64,000 nt of DNA from Hyphomicrobium_A sp036559705 (GTDB taxonomy: Bacteria > Pseudomonadota > Alphaproteobacteria > Rhizobiales > Hyphomicrobiaceae): positions 1 to 64,000 of the forward strand of contig DATBSP010000119.1 of NCBI GenBank assembly GCA_036559705.1, written 5' to 3'. The translations under genes were made by a program, and so were the position numbers. The notes below the pieces were generated by a model, which did no database searches, was not told the DNA's origin, and was given only the letters and a program-made list of their open reading frames with translations. This document shows, piece after piece, positions 19,394 to 29,062 of the stretch. The stretch's first letter is position 1; each line of letters starts with the position of its first letter.

Positions 19394-20455
19394 GTGAACG
19401 AAATCAAGCCTACTACCGCGTTCCAGCCCGATTCGAAGCATAGGCCAGTCGGCCATCCCGCCCAGCGTTGCGGTCGCATCGGCGTGCTGCTGCTCAATCT
19501 TGGCACGCCCGACGGCACCGATTACTGGTCGATGCGCCGCTACCTCAAAGAATTCCTGTCGGACGAGCGCGTTATCGAGGTGCCGCGCTGGAAGTGGTGG
19601 CCGATCCTCAACCTCATCATCCTCACTGTGCGCCCAGGCCGCAAAGGCAAGGACTACGCCACCATCTGGAACAACGAGCGCGATGAAGGCCCCCTCAAGA
19701 CGATCACGCGCTCGCAGGCGGAAAAGCTCGCCGTCGCGCTCGGCATGCCGGAGCGCGTCGAGGTCGACTTCGCCATGCGCTATGCCAACCCGACCACAGA
19801 CAGCCGCATCCGCGCGCTGATGGAGAAGGGCTGCGATCGCATCCTGCTGGTGCCGCTCTATCCGCAGTACGCGGCGGCGACGACGGCGACGGCCGCCGAT
19901 CACGCTTTCCGCACGCTCATGCGTATGCGCTGGCAGCCGGCGGTGCGCGTTGCCCCGAGCTATCACGACGATCCCGTCTATATCGACGCGCTGGCCAACT
20001 CGATGCGTCGCGGTCTGGCCAAGCTCGACTTCACGCCCGAGATCCTCATCGCCACCTTCCACGGCATGCCGCAGGCCTATTTCGAAGCGGGCGACCCCTA
20101 CTACTGCCAGTGCCAGAAGACGTCGCGGCTGCTGCGTGCGGCGCTCGACTGGCCCGAGGATAAGTGGCTGACGACATTCCAGTCGCGCTTTGGCAATGAC
20201 CCCTGGCTGCAGCCTTACACCGATGAGACGGTGAAGCGCCTCGCCGCCGAGGGCGTTAAGCGGCTCGCTCTCGTGGCACCCGGCTTCTCGGCCGATTGTC
20301 TCGAGACGCTGGAGGAACTCGACGGCGAGAACCGCCACTACTTTGAGGCGGGCGGCGGGGAGAAATTCGCCTATCTGCCGGCGCTCAACGACAGCGCCGA
20401 GGGCATTCGCGCTATCGAGGCGGTAGTGCGCCGCGAGCTTAGGGGCTGGCTATAG
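19394..20455 (+). CDS. hemH: Ferrochelatase HemH
   Basis: A 353-residue enzyme that inserts Fe2+ into protoporphyrin IX, the last step of heme b synthesis. Residues 29-38 (IGVLLLNLGT) start the domain. The metal-site His is in FHGMPQAYF (H223), and the conserved acidic helix is FSADCLETLEELDGEN. PLYPQYAAATTATA is also typical. A 28-residue N-terminal extension precedes the domain. The start is GTG at 19394. It is transcribed alone as far as can be seen. Confidence 0.95.
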   Translation: MNEIKPTTAFQPDSKHRPVGHPAQRCGRIGVLLLNLGTPDGTDYWSMRRYLKEFLSDERVIEVPRWKWWPILNLIILTVRPGRKGKDYATIWNNERDEGPLKTITRSQAEKLAVALGMPERVEVDFAMRYANPTTDSRIRALMEKGCDRILLVPLYPQYAAATTATAADHAFRTLMRMRWQPAVRVAPSYHDDPVYIDALANSMRRGLAKLDFTPEILIATFHGMPQAYFEAGDPYYCQCQKTSRLLRAALDWPEDKWLTTFQSRFGNDPWLQPYTDETVKRLAAEGVKRLALVAPGFSADCLETLEELDGENRHYFEAGGGEKFAYLPALNDSAEGIRAIEAVVRRELRGWL

Positions 20456-20585
20456 GCGCAGCTCGCATCCCGGCTGCACGCTGTTCCATAAGTAACTGCC
20501 GCCAAATTATTTTTTAACCTTATGTTTTCTTCCGCGCCGTACCCTGGCGCCAACCTGGACGATGCCTTCACGAGGGGGCTTTCCA

Positions 20586-21581
20586 ATGCAACCTGAAGAC
20601 TTGAGCCCGATTTCGGGTGGCTTCGAAATCTTCGGCATCCTGCTCGTCATCCTGGCCATCGTCGTCCTGTGGTCGACGGTCAAGATCGTTCCCCAGGGCA
20701 TGAACTACACGGTCGAAAACTTCGGCCGCTACACGCGGACCCTGCAGCCCGGGCTGCACATCCTCGTCCCGGTGATGGAGCGCGTCGGGCACCGCATGAA
20801 CATGAAGGAGCAGGTGCTCGACATCCCGAGCCAGGATGTGATCACACGCGACAACGCCATGGTGCGGGTCAACGGCGTGACCTTCTTCCAGGTCATCAAC
20901 GCGGCGCGCGCCGCCTATGAGGTCGATCAGCTCGAGCCGTCGATTGTCAACCTCACCATGACCAACATCCGCACTGTCATGGGCTCGATGGACCTCGACG
21001 AGCTGTTGTCCAACCGCGATCAGATCAATGCGCGGCTGCTACAAGTCCTCGACCAGGCGACGGAAGCCTGGGGCATCAAGGTTACGCGCATCGAGATCAA
21101 GGACATCGATCCGCCGCGCGACCTCGTGGACAGCATGGCCCGGCAGATGAAGGCCGAGCGCGAGAAGCGCGCCCAGATCCTCGAATCGGAAGGCCTGCGG
21201 CAGGCGGCGATCCTGCGCGCAGAGGGCGAGAAGCTGGCCGTCGTGTTGGAAGCCGAAGGCCGGCGCGAAGCCGCCTTCCGCGACGCCGAAGCGCGCGAAC
21301 GCTCCGCCGAAGCCGAGGCCAAGGCAACGCAGCTCGTCTCTGACGCTATCTCGAAGGGCAACGTTCAGGCGATCAACTACTTCATCGCCAACAACTACGT
21401 AAAAGCGCTGGAGTCGCTCGCCAAAGCACCAAACCAGAAAGTCATCCTCATGCCGCTCGAGGCATCGTCGGTGATCGGTTCGTTGGCCGGTCTTGCGCAG
21501 ATAACCGGTGAAGCTTTCGGCGGCGGAGGCCCCGCGCAACCGGCGCCACCTGCCTCGCGCGGCAGCGTTCCCCGCGCATAG
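20586..21581 (+). CDS. qmcA: SPFH/Band 7 membrane protein (QmcA/stomatin-like)
   Basis: A 331-residue protein. A single membrane segment (about residues 15-33, FGILLVILAIVVLWSTVKI) is followed by an SPFH domain (PQGMNYTVENFGRYTRTLQPGLHIL...) and an Ala/Glu-rich coiled-coil (about residues 190-260), then a Gly/Pro-rich tail. These proteins oligomerise in membrane microdomains and work with NfeD partners, two of which follow in the same direction. GAGGGGG lies just before the ATG at 20586. Paraslipin-type function is inferred from the operon. Confidence 0.92.
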   Translation: MQPEDLSPISGGFEIFGILLVILAIVVLWSTVKIVPQGMNYTVENFGRYTRTLQPGLHILVPVMERVGHRMNMKEQVLDIPSQDVITRDNAMVRVNGVTFFQVINAARAAYEVDQLEPSIVNLTMTNIRTVMGSMDLDELLSNRDQINARLLQVLDQATEAWGIKVTRIEIKDIDPPRDLVDSMARQMKAEREKRAQILESEGLRQAAILRAEGEKLAVVLEAEGRREAAFRDAEARERSAEAEAKATQLVSDAISKGNVQAINYFIANNYVKALESLAKAPNQKVILMPLEASSVIGSLAGLAQITGEAFGGGGPAQPAPPASRGSVPRA

Positions 21582-21640
21582 CAATGGCGATGACGCGCCA
21601 ACTGTTGCTATGTTGCGTCGTCGCGTTGGAGAGGTGAGCC

Positions 21641-22096
21641 ATGGGATTGTCCGAATTCTTCTGGAACCTTGGCGCGTGGAACTGGTTCATCGTGGCTGTG
21701 GCGCTGTTCGCGCTCGAGTCGGTTGTACCGGGCGTGCACTTCGTATGGTTCGGGATCGCGGCGTTGATCGTCGGGGCGCTCGGGCTCACTGTCGATATGG
21801 CATGGGAGTGGCAGCTGATCACCTTCGCCATCATTTCCTGCATCACCGTGTTTTTCGCACGCCGCTACGCTGCGCCTGACGTCGCGGCCAGCGACCAGCC
21901 CGAGCTCAACCTGCGGGCCGCGCAATACATCGGCCGCGTGGTGACGGTCGAGGAGGCGATCGCGCACGGGCGCGGCAAGGTGCGCGTCGGCGATACCGTA
22001 TGGAATGCGCAAGGGTCCGACGCGCCGCAGGGAGCGCGGGTGAAAATCACCGGTACAAACGGCACCTGTCTGCTTGTCGAGCATGCCTTCAACTGA
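21641..22096 (+). CDS. NfeD-like membrane protein
   Basis: A 151-residue protein with two or three N-terminal membrane helices (WFIVAVALFALESVVPG; FGIAALIVGALGL; LITFAIISCITVFF) followed by the C-terminal OB-fold of the short NfeD type (LRAAQYIGRVVTVEEAI...GRGKVRVGDTVWNAQG). NfeD partners SPFH proteins. The start has GGAGAGG upstream. It overlaps the next gene by 14 bases. Confidence 0.9.
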   Translation: MGLSEFFWNLGAWNWFIVAVALFALESVVPGVHFVWFGIAALIVGALGLTVDMAWEWQLITFAIISCITVFFARRYAAPDVAASDQPELNLRAAQYIGRVVTVEEAIAHGRGKVRVGDTVWNAQGSDAPQGARVKITGTNGTCLLVEHAFN

Positions 22097-22502
22097 ACCA
22101 GACCGGCGTCCAAGCGCCCTTGTTTGGCTGGCCGCCCTGGCGAGCCTCGTGCTGCCCATCGTCGGTGTCGGCGCCGCGCTCTATGGCCTATTAGCGATCT
22201 ACAAGAGCATCGCCGGCGGCTGGATCTGGCTGGTCGCTGGGCTGCTGCTCCTCGTCGGCGACCTGGTCGTCGATCAAAAATGGTCGCACTGGATGCCATC
22301 CAGCGAGCCTGATCTCAATCGCCGCGGCGAGCAGCTCATCGGCCAGGTCGTAGCCGTCGTCGAGCCGATAGAGCGCGGTGGCCGCGGTAGCGTGCGGGCT
22401 GCCGATAGCGTCTGGCCGGCGGAAGGCGCCGAGGCAGCGCGCGGTGCACACGTGCGCGTCATCGGCTGCAAAGGCACGGTACTCACGGTCGAGCCCGTCT
22501 GA
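22083..22502 (+). CDS. Second short NfeD-like membrane protein
   Basis: A 139-residue protein with the same layout as the preceding gene: two membrane segments (WLAALASLVLPIVGVGAALYG and a helix around IWLVAGLLLLVGDLV) and an OB-like domain (RGEQLIGQVVAVVEPI...GRGSVRAADSVWPAEG) whose motifs align with its neighbour. It most likely arose by tandem duplication and forms an SPFH-NfeD-NfeD set. The start is ATG at 22083, inside the previous gene. Confidence 0.78.
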   Translation: MPSTEPDRRPSALVWLAALASLVLPIVGVGAALYGLLAIYKSIAGGWIWLVAGLLLLVGDLVVDQKWSHWMPSSEPDLNRRGEQLIGQVVAVVEPIERGGRGSVRAADSVWPAEGAEAARGAHVRVIGCKGTVLTVEPV

Positions 22503-22523
22503 CGCTCTGGAGATTTCTGGCAG

Positions 22524-23549
22524 CTAGGCGATGCCGGCGCGCAGCAGATCGTGCACGTGTATGACGCCGACCGGCTTGCCGCGCTCGACGACGAACAACG
22601 CGGTGATGCGCGAGGCGTTGATCAGCTCGAGAGCCGCTGAGGCGAGCATGCCGGGCTTCACCGTCTTCGGCGCCCGCGTCATGATGTCGACGGTACGGCG
22701 ACGAATGAGATTCTCGCCCATGTGACGGCGCAAGTCGCCGTCCGTCACGATGCCGATAAGCTTGCCCTTAGCGTCGACGATGCCGAGGCAGCCGAGGCTC
22801 TTCTGCGTCATGGTGACGAGCGCGGCGCTCATCGGTACGGTGTCGCGCACGAGCGGCATGCGCTCGCCCTTGTGCATGACGTCGGACACGTACTTCAGGC
22901 TGGCGCCGAGCGAGCCGCCGGGGTGGAACGCCTTAAACTCTTGCGGCGTGAAGCCTTTGGCTTCGAGCAGTGCGACGGCGAGGCAGTCGCCGAGGGCGAG
23001 CTGCATGGTGGTCGAGGTGGTCGGCGCCAGCCCGTGCGGGCACGCCTCCTTTGTGCGCGGCAGCTCCAGCACAATGTCGGAATGCTGGCCCAAGGCGGAA
23101 TCGGCGCGCGAGGTGATGGCGATCAGCGGCACGTTATAGCGCCGTGAGTAGGTGATCAGGGGCTTCAGCTCGACCGTCTCGCCTGACCATGACAGCGCCA
23201 ACAGCACGTCATCGGGCGTGATCATGCCGAGGTCGCCGTGCGAGGCCTCGGTCGGATGCACGAAGAACGCCGGCCGCCCCGTCGAAGCGAATGTGGCGGC
23301 GATCTTCTGGCCGACGTGGCCGCTCTTGCCGATGCCGGTGACGACGACCCGTCCGCGCGCCGCGCGCAGAATGCGCAAGGCATCGCCAAAGGCGCGGCTC
23401 ATGGGGCCGGCCAAAGCCTCGCGTAGCCGGTTCAACCCCTCGCATTCGAGATCGAGCGTCCGCAATGCGGATGCAACCGGAAGGCGGCTCAGCTTCTTGC
23501 CGCCATCGACTGTCCGAAATTTGCGCAAGGGCCCGTCGGCCGCCATCAT
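22524..23549 (-). CDS. kdsD: Arabinose-5-phosphate isomerase (KdsD/KpsF/GutQ)
   Basis: A 341-residue enzyme converting ribulose 5-phosphate to arabinose 5-phosphate, the first step to Kdo for lipopolysaccharide. A sugar isomerase (SIS) domain covers about residues 45-180 (VVVTGIGKSGHVGQKIAATFASTG; SWSGETVELKPLI), with CPHGLAPTTSTTMQLALGD typical of the family. Two CBS domains follow (about 210-270 and 280-338). The N-terminal 20 residues are an extension. It is transcribed alone, opposite to the NfeD genes. Confidence 0.93.
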   Translation of the reverse strand: MMAADGPLRKFRTVDGGKKLSRLPVASALRTLDLECEGLNRLREALAGPMSRAFGDALRILRAARGRVVVTGIGKSGHVGQKIAATFASTGRPAFFVHPTEASHGDLGMITPDDVLLALSWSGETVELKPLITYSRRYNVPLIAITSRADSALGQHSDIVLELPRTKEACPHGLAPTTSTTMQLALGDCLAVALLEAKGFTPQEFKAFHPGGSLGASLKYVSDVMHKGERMPLVRDTVPMSAALVTMTQKSLGCLGIVDAKGKLIGIVTDGDLRRHMGENLIRRRTVDIMTRAPKTVKPGMLASAALELINASRITALFVVERGKPVGVIHVHDLLRAGIA

Positions 23550-23733
23550 GGCTTCATACCCCCGATCCCTTCAGCGACGCGTAAGTGTTAATACTTTCTT
23601 ACAAATCCCGAGGCCTGTCCAGCGCGCGGGACGCCGGCCCACGGCCCAAGCCGACAAACTAAACAGAGCGTTAACCCAACGCGTCCTAGCGTCCAAGGAG
23701 GTGTGTACGGCGTTCGCGTGACGAGTAATCCTC

Positions 23734-25495
23734 ATGGGAGCGCCTTTGGCTGGCGAACGCAAGATCGTCTGGTCCGCACTGGGCTTCGCCGCATCGCTCG
23801 GCGTTGTGCTGGCGCTCGAACCCATGCCGGCGGCAGCGCAAATTCTCGATCCGCCGTCGCGCGGCGCCGAGCCCCGGCGCCCCCAGCTTCGTCCGTCGCT
23901 GCCCGCCGACACGACGCCCGTCGAGGAGACGCCCCTCGCCGAGGAGGACCGACGCGCTTTCGACGATGGCCGTTTCGGGCCGCGCTAAACATCGCCCTCC
24001 ACAGCCGATGCGGCAACACCCGCCGAGGACGAAGATACGGACCCGGTGGGTGAGCAAATTCGCGCCGAGGACGGTGGCGAGGACGCTGCCGCCGTCGAGG
24101 ACGACCCTATGGGCGAAGCGAGCGCCCGCCCACGGCGCATCCTCGCGCCGCAGGACGGCGACCCGGTCACGGTGATCGAGACGCCGGCGCCGCAAGACGG
24201 CCTCATCGATCGAGGGCCAGGAAGATATCACCGAGGCGGACATGCGTTCGCCTGAGGACGTGCGGGCATTCATCAACGAGCCCGCTTCATATGACCCGCT
24301 GTTGCTGCAAGTCGACGAGACCAACCCGGTATTCAGCGACAGCACATTCCAGGGCTTTGCTCTCGATCCCTTCCCGCCGATTGGCACCAAGATTGGCAGC
24401 TTCCTGCTGTTCACGACCGTCGAGTCCGACGTCGATTACAACAGCAACATCTTCGCTTCCCCCGAGGCCGTTGGCGACACCGCGCTCGAGGTACGGCCCG
24501 CCGGGCGCCTCGCGTCGAACTGGAGCCGGCACGCCGTCGAGGTGCGGGCGAGCGGCGATCTCAGTTTTCACGACCGGTTTCAGACGGAAGACGACCGCGC
24601 CTCTCTCGTCGAGGGCCTTGGCCGTCTCGACGTGACCAGCTTCACCAATTTGCAGGGCTTGATTGCCCACGAGCTGGCGCAGGAAAGCCGCTCGGCCATT
24701 AACGCTCAATCGGCGGGAACGCGGCCCGACGTTACCGCCAGCCGTCTGCGCGGGGCCTTCAAACACCGCTTCAACCGGCTCACAGTGCAGCTGCGCGGCG
24801 GTATCATCGATACGGCCTACGGCAACAACCTGTTCGACGGCACGGTGCAGAGCAACGCCGACCGCAACTTCACGCTCTACGATCAGGCGGTGCGGCCGAG
24901 GTGGGAGTTTTCGCCCTGCCTCTACGCGTTCTCCGATATCGCCTTCAACCAGCGCGACTATAACCTCGCGGCGTTCTCGGACGGCATCAACCGCAGCTCG
25001 ACCGGCGAGCGCTATCGAGTGGGCGTATCGTTCGGCGAGATCAGCGAAATTCTGCGCGGCACCTTCACCCTCGGCTATGGCCGGCAAACGCCTGACAGCG
25101 AGCAGCTGGAGGTCATCGATGGCCTGCTCATCGACGCCGATCTCACCTCGCAGGCAACTGCGCTGACCACCTTGCAATTCACGGCGACGAGCGAGGTGGC
25201 AGAGACGACGACCTTCGATTCAGGTGGCGTCATGGAGCGCACTTACGGCCTCGAAGCGCGCCACAACTTCACCAGGTACCTAGTCGGCATTGCCGGCTTG
25301 GGCTACCTGACACGCGACTTCGTCGGCGCCGACACCAGCGAGAGTCAGTTCACGGCGGCAGCCGGGGCAGAATACTACCTCAACCGCTGGGCCGTGCTGT
25401 TCTCGCGCTATCAGCACACCGTCTTTGACAGCTCGCAGCCGAACAGCAGCTGCACCGTCGAAGAGGTGCAGGCCGGCGTGCGCCTGCGCCACTAG
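23734..25495 (+). pseudogene. Outer-membrane beta-barrel protein gene broken by a stop codon and a frameshift
   Basis: Three pieces read as one protein. Piece 1 (from ATG 23734) has a signal peptide and a Pro-rich start, and ends at an in-frame TAA (23986-23988). The same frame continues as an acidic linker to about 24205. The sense then moves to another frame (QEDITEADMRSPEDVRAF...), running to 25495 as a beta-barrel of about 400 residues with alternating polar/apolar strands and a terminal ...VRLRH. The expected junction would need two extra bases, or one fewer, near 24205-24212. The barrel alone (from ATG 24242) would lack an export signal. It resembles BBP2-type porin-like proteins. It could be a real pseudogene or two assembly errors. 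Confidence 0.72.
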
Positions 25496-25505
25496 CGCTC
25501 GCGGC

Positions 25506-26387
25506 TCACACGAGCTTGGCGATGCCAGCCTTGAGCGCAGCGGAAAGATCCTGGCGCTCCAGGCCATAGGCGACATTGGCGAGCAGGAAGCCGATCTTGG
25601 TGCCCGTGTCGTAGATCGTGCCGTCGAAGCGCACGGCGTGGTACGGCTTGCCGGCTTTCTGCATGGCGAGCATCGCGTCGGTGAGCTGGATCTCGCCGCC
25701 GGCGCCGCGCTCCTGGGTGGCGAGGATGTCGAAGATTTCCGGCTGCAGGATGTAGCGTCCGGTGATGTGCAGGTTGGACGGCGCCGTCCCCTGCTTGGGC
25801 TTCTCAACCATCTGCGTGATGGGCGAGACCTTCGCCTTAGAGTCCTCGACGCCGACGATGCCGTAATGGTGCGTCTCGCTTTCCGGCACCGGTGAGACGG
25901 CGATATGGTTGCCGCCGTGCTCGTTGTAGGCCTCGATCATCTCCGCGAGGCACGCCTTGCCGCCGTGGTGCAGCATGTCGGGTAATAGCAGCGCGAACGG
26001 CTCGTCGCCGACGATATCGCGCGCACACCACACGGCGTGCCCCAGACCGAGCGGCGCCTGCTGGCGCGTGAAGCTCGTGCGTCCCGCCTCCGGAAGCTGA
26101 GCGGCCAGCTCGGCCAGCTCCTTCGTTTTGCCGCGTTCAGCCAACGTCGCCTCGAGCTCCGGCTGCAGGTCGAAATGATCCTCGATCGACGACTTGTTGC
26201 GTCCCGTCACGAATACAAAATGCTCGATCCCGGCGGCACGCGCCTCGTCAACCACGTGCTGGATCACCGGGCGGTCGACGACGGTTAGCATTTCCTTCGC
26301 CATCGCCTTTGTCGCAGGCAGAAAGCGTGTGCCGAGGCCCGCCACGGGAAACACTGCCTTGCGGATACGCTTCAGAGGGGCGGGCAT
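25506..26387 (-). CDS. galU: UTP--glucose-1-phosphate uridylyltransferase
   Basis: A 293-residue nucleotidyltransferase making UDP-glucose. The N-terminal signature AVFPVAGLGTRFLPATKAMAKEM (residues 11-33) binds UTP. QAPLGLGHAVWCARDIVGDEPFALLLPD and VEKPKQGTAPSNLHITGRYIL are typical. UDP-glucose feeds lipopolysaccharide and exopolysaccharide. The divergent galE gene (193 bases between starts) uses the product. Confidence 0.96.
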   Translation of the reverse strand: MPAPLKRIRKAVFPVAGLGTRFLPATKAMAKEMLTVVDRPVIQHVVDEARAAGIEHFVFVTGRNKSSIEDHFDLQPELEATLAERGKTKELAELAAQLPEAGRTSFTRQQAPLGLGHAVWCARDIVGDEPFALLLPDMLHHGGKACLAEMIEAYNEHGGNHIAVSPVPESETHHYGIVGVEDSKAKVSPITQMVEKPKQGTAPSNLHITGRYILQPEIFDILATQERGAGGEIQLTDAMLAMQKAGKPYHAVRFDGTIYDTGTKIGFLLANVAYGLERQDLSAALKAGIAKLV

Positions 26388-26580
26388 GGTGAACTCCGAG
26401 CCTGATGGCTTTGGTTATCGGGTGCGACGGCAACTGGTGCAAATCTTGAATGGGGAGTTGATGGCAGGTGCATAGCGAGGGTTGAGGGGGAGCCTGTACG
26501 ATCAATTCAATGCATAGTTAAGGCCTTGGAATGCTAAGGTGCATCCCCCGCGCGGCCGCAACATAGGGCACGAAGCAGCG

Positions 26581-27573
26581 ATGACCATCCTCGTTACCGG
26601 CGGAGCCGGGTACATCGGTAGCCATATGGTTCTCGAGCTCCTCGACAGTGGGGAGAGCGTGGTTGTGCTCGACAACCTGGCGACCGGCTTCCGCTGGGCG
26701 GTGCCGGGCAACGCCACGCTCGTTGTCGGCGATATCGGCGACCAGGAGCTCGTCCGCAGCATCGTGCGCAAGCACGCCGTGAAGTCGATCATCCATTTCG
26801 CCGGCTCGATCGTCGTGCCGGAGTCGGTCGTCGACCCGCTGGGCTACTACCATAACAACACCGCCAAGTCGCGCGCCCTCATGGAGGTCGCGGTTGAGAT
26901 GGGGACCGAGAACTTCATCTTCTCGTCGACGGCGGCAGTTTACGGCATGCCGAAGGAAATCCCGGTGCGCGAGGACGCCGCGCTGGCGCCCATGTCACCC
27001 TACGGCTCCTCCAAGCTGATGACGGAGATCATGCTGGCGGACACCGCCCGCGCGCACAATTTCCGCTACGTGGCGCTGCGCTATTTCAACGTCGCCGGCG
27101 CCGACCCGAAAGGCCGCTCCGGTCAGTCGACGCCACACGCCACCCATCTCATCAAGGTCGCCTGCGAAACGGCGCTCGGCAAACGGCCGTACATGGAAGT
27201 GTTCGGCACCGACTATGAAACGCCGGACGGCACCTGCATCCGCGACTACATCCACGTCACCGACCTCGTGCGCGCCCACATGGCGGCCTTGCGCCACCTG
27301 CGCGACGGCGGCAATTCCGAGATCTTCAACTGCGGCTACTCGAGAGGCTTCTCGGTGCTGCAGGTGATCGACGCCGTAAAGCGCACGTCCGGCGCCGATT
27401 TCGAGGTGCGCATGTCGCCACGCCGAGCCGGGGATCCGGCGGCAATTGTCGCGGCCTCCGACAAGATCCGCGTGCGCCTCGGCTGGCGTCCCGAGTTCGA
27501 CAATCTCGAGACGATCACGGTGCAAGCGCTGGCTTGGGAAGCGCATTTGCAGCAATTCAAGCACGCGAGTTAG
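26581..27573 (+). CDS. galE: UDP-glucose 4-epimerase
   Basis: A 330-residue extended SDR enzyme interconverting UDP-glucose and UDP-galactose. NAD motif GGAGYIG (residues 7-13), catalytic Ser in SSTAAVYG (S116 area), and Y141-x3-K145 in PYGSSK. NVAGADPKGRSGQ and DGTCIRDYIHVTDL are typical of GalE. The ATG at 26581 starts directly at the MTILVTGG beta strand. It is divergent from galU. Confidence 0.95.
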   Translation: MTILVTGGAGYIGSHMVLELLDSGESVVVLDNLATGFRWAVPGNATLVVGDIGDQELVRSIVRKHAVKSIIHFAGSIVVPESVVDPLGYYHNNTAKSRALMEVAVEMGTENFIFSSTAAVYGMPKEIPVREDAALAPMSPYGSSKLMTEIMLADTARAHNFRYVALRYFNVAGADPKGRSGQSTPHATHLIKVACETALGKRPYMEVFGTDYETPDGTCIRDYIHVTDLVRAHMAALRHLRDGGNSEIFNCGYSRGFSVLQVIDAVKRTSGADFEVRMSPRRAGDPAAIVAASDKIRVRLGWRPEFDNLETITVQALAWEAHLQQFKHAS

Positions 27574-27682
27574 CCGCGATTTCATAAGGGGCCGCAAATT
27601 TGCCCGGAAATTGCGATGACCAGGGCGCCATGCGTGCTTTCGAGCGCGCGCCGGCTGCGTGCAGCGTTGAATGGAGACTCGA

Positions 27683-28963
27683 GTGACGATCGGCGGCATG
27701 GCAAGGCGGCGCGGCAGTTTCGGTTCGCGCGCCCCGACACTCGTCACGGCGGTGGTCGCCCTGCTCACGGTCGTGGCTGCCCCGGTGATCGCCGCTGACC
27801 CGTTCCGCGACTTTCTGGAGAGCCTGTGGCCCGACGCGCAGGCGCAGGGCGTCTCGCGCGCCACCTTCGATGCCGCCTTCCGTGGACTGACGCCGGACTA
27901 TTCCCTCCCCGATCTCATCATTGCCGGCCGCAAGCGCGACGACAGCGCCGGCCAGGCCGAGTTCACCAAGTCGGCGCTGGAGTATCTCAATCCGAAGTAC
28001 CTCGGCTCGCTCGCCGTGGATGGGCGCCGGTTCCTCAAGGAGCACGAGAAGGACATTCTCAACATCGAGAAGAACACCGGTGTCGATCGCTACATCATGG
28101 TCGCCATCTGGGGTCGCGAGACCGCCTATGGCACGCACAAGCTGCCGCACGACGCCATCCGCGTGCTGGCGACGCAGGCGTTCACCGGCCGGCGCAAGGA
28201 CGAATTCCGGCTTGAGATCATTGCAGCCCTGAAGATGCTGCACGCCGGCGTGCCGCGCGCCAAGATGCGCGCTTCGTGGGCCGGCGCCGTCGGCCTGACG
28301 CAGTTCATGCCGACCGAATATTTCAAGCACCTGGAAGACGGTGACGGCGACGGCAAAGTCGACATCTTCGACTCGGTTCCCGACGCGCTCGCCTCCGCCG
28401 CCCGCCAGCTCGCCAACAAGGGCTGGGTGCGCGGCCTGCGCTGGGGTTACGAGGTGCATATGCCGCAGAACGGCGATTGCTCGCTCGAGGGGCCGCCCGG
28501 CGAGCGCACCATCGGCGAATGGCAGCAGCTCGGCTTCGAGCGCACGGGAGCCAAGCCTTTCCGCCCCGACGAGGCGTCGACCCGCGCCTATCTCATGATG
28601 CCGTCCGGCGCATACGGCCCCGGGTTCCTGGCCACCGAGAATTTCAAGGTCATCCGCCTCTACAACACCTCCGACCTCTACGCCCTGTTCGTCGGCGACC
28701 TCGCCGACCGGATTGCAGGGGCAGGCGGCTTCCACGTGCCGGCTGCTCAGGTCGCCCAGCCGCGCACTGCGCAGGTGAAGGAGATCCAGGAGCGCCTGCA
28801 GAAGCTCGGCTATCCGATGGACAAGATCGACGGCAAGATCGGCTCCAACACGCGCCGGCAGGTCGGCACCTATCAGAAGACCAGCGGCCTCAAGATCGAC
28901 TGCTGGCCAACCGAGGCCACGCTTTCACACCTGCGTTCCAACGCCGCGCACGCTCCTCAGTAA
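27683..28963 (+). CDS. Lytic murein transglycosylase (MltB family) with peptidoglycan-binding domain
   Basis: A protein of about 426 residues that cleaves the glycan backbone with formation of anhydro-muramic acid. Signal peptide in the first 40 residues. The GH103 domain has catalytic Glu in AIWGRETAYGTH (E146), WAGAVGLTQFMPTEY and DGDGDGKVDIF. A PG_binding_1 module lies at the C-terminus (TAQVKEIQERLQKLGYPMDKIDGKIGSNTRRQVGTYQ). The GTG at 27683 is preferred because GGAG lies 6 bases upstream; ATG 27671 and ATG 27698 are alternatives. No lipobox Cys is seen, so it is probably soluble in the periplasm. Confidence 0.92.
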   Translation: MTIGGMARRRGSFGSRAPTLVTAVVALLTVVAAPVIAADPFRDFLESLWPDAQAQGVSRATFDAAFRGLTPDYSLPDLIIAGRKRDDSAGQAEFTKSALEYLNPKYLGSLAVDGRRFLKEHEKDILNIEKNTGVDRYIMVAIWGRETAYGTHKLPHDAIRVLATQAFTGRRKDEFRLEIIAALKMLHAGVPRAKMRASWAGAVGLTQFMPTEYFKHLEDGDGDGKVDIFDSVPDALASAARQLANKGWVRGLRWGYEVHMPQNGDCSLEGPPGERTIGEWQQLGFERTGAKPFRPDEASTRAYLMMPSGAYGPGFLATENFKVIRLYNTSDLYALFVGDLADRIAGAGGFHVPAAQVAQPRTAQVKEIQERLQKLGYPMDKIDGKIGSNTRRQVGTYQKTSGLKIDCWPTEATLSHLRSNAAHAPQ

Positions 28964-29062
28964 ACGGCCCCAATCGGCTGTAGAAAATTCCTGTCCGCGT
29001 GCTATGCCCTCGGCGCCGGCGGCCACCCCTAATGCTGGCAATCTTGTTCGCGGAGGAAACAC

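Noticed and set aside
27594..27603. Short perfect palindrome GCAAATTTGC between galE and the transglycosylase gene
   Set aside because: Ten bases of palindrome occur by chance at this scale, and no second copy or promoter context supports an operator.
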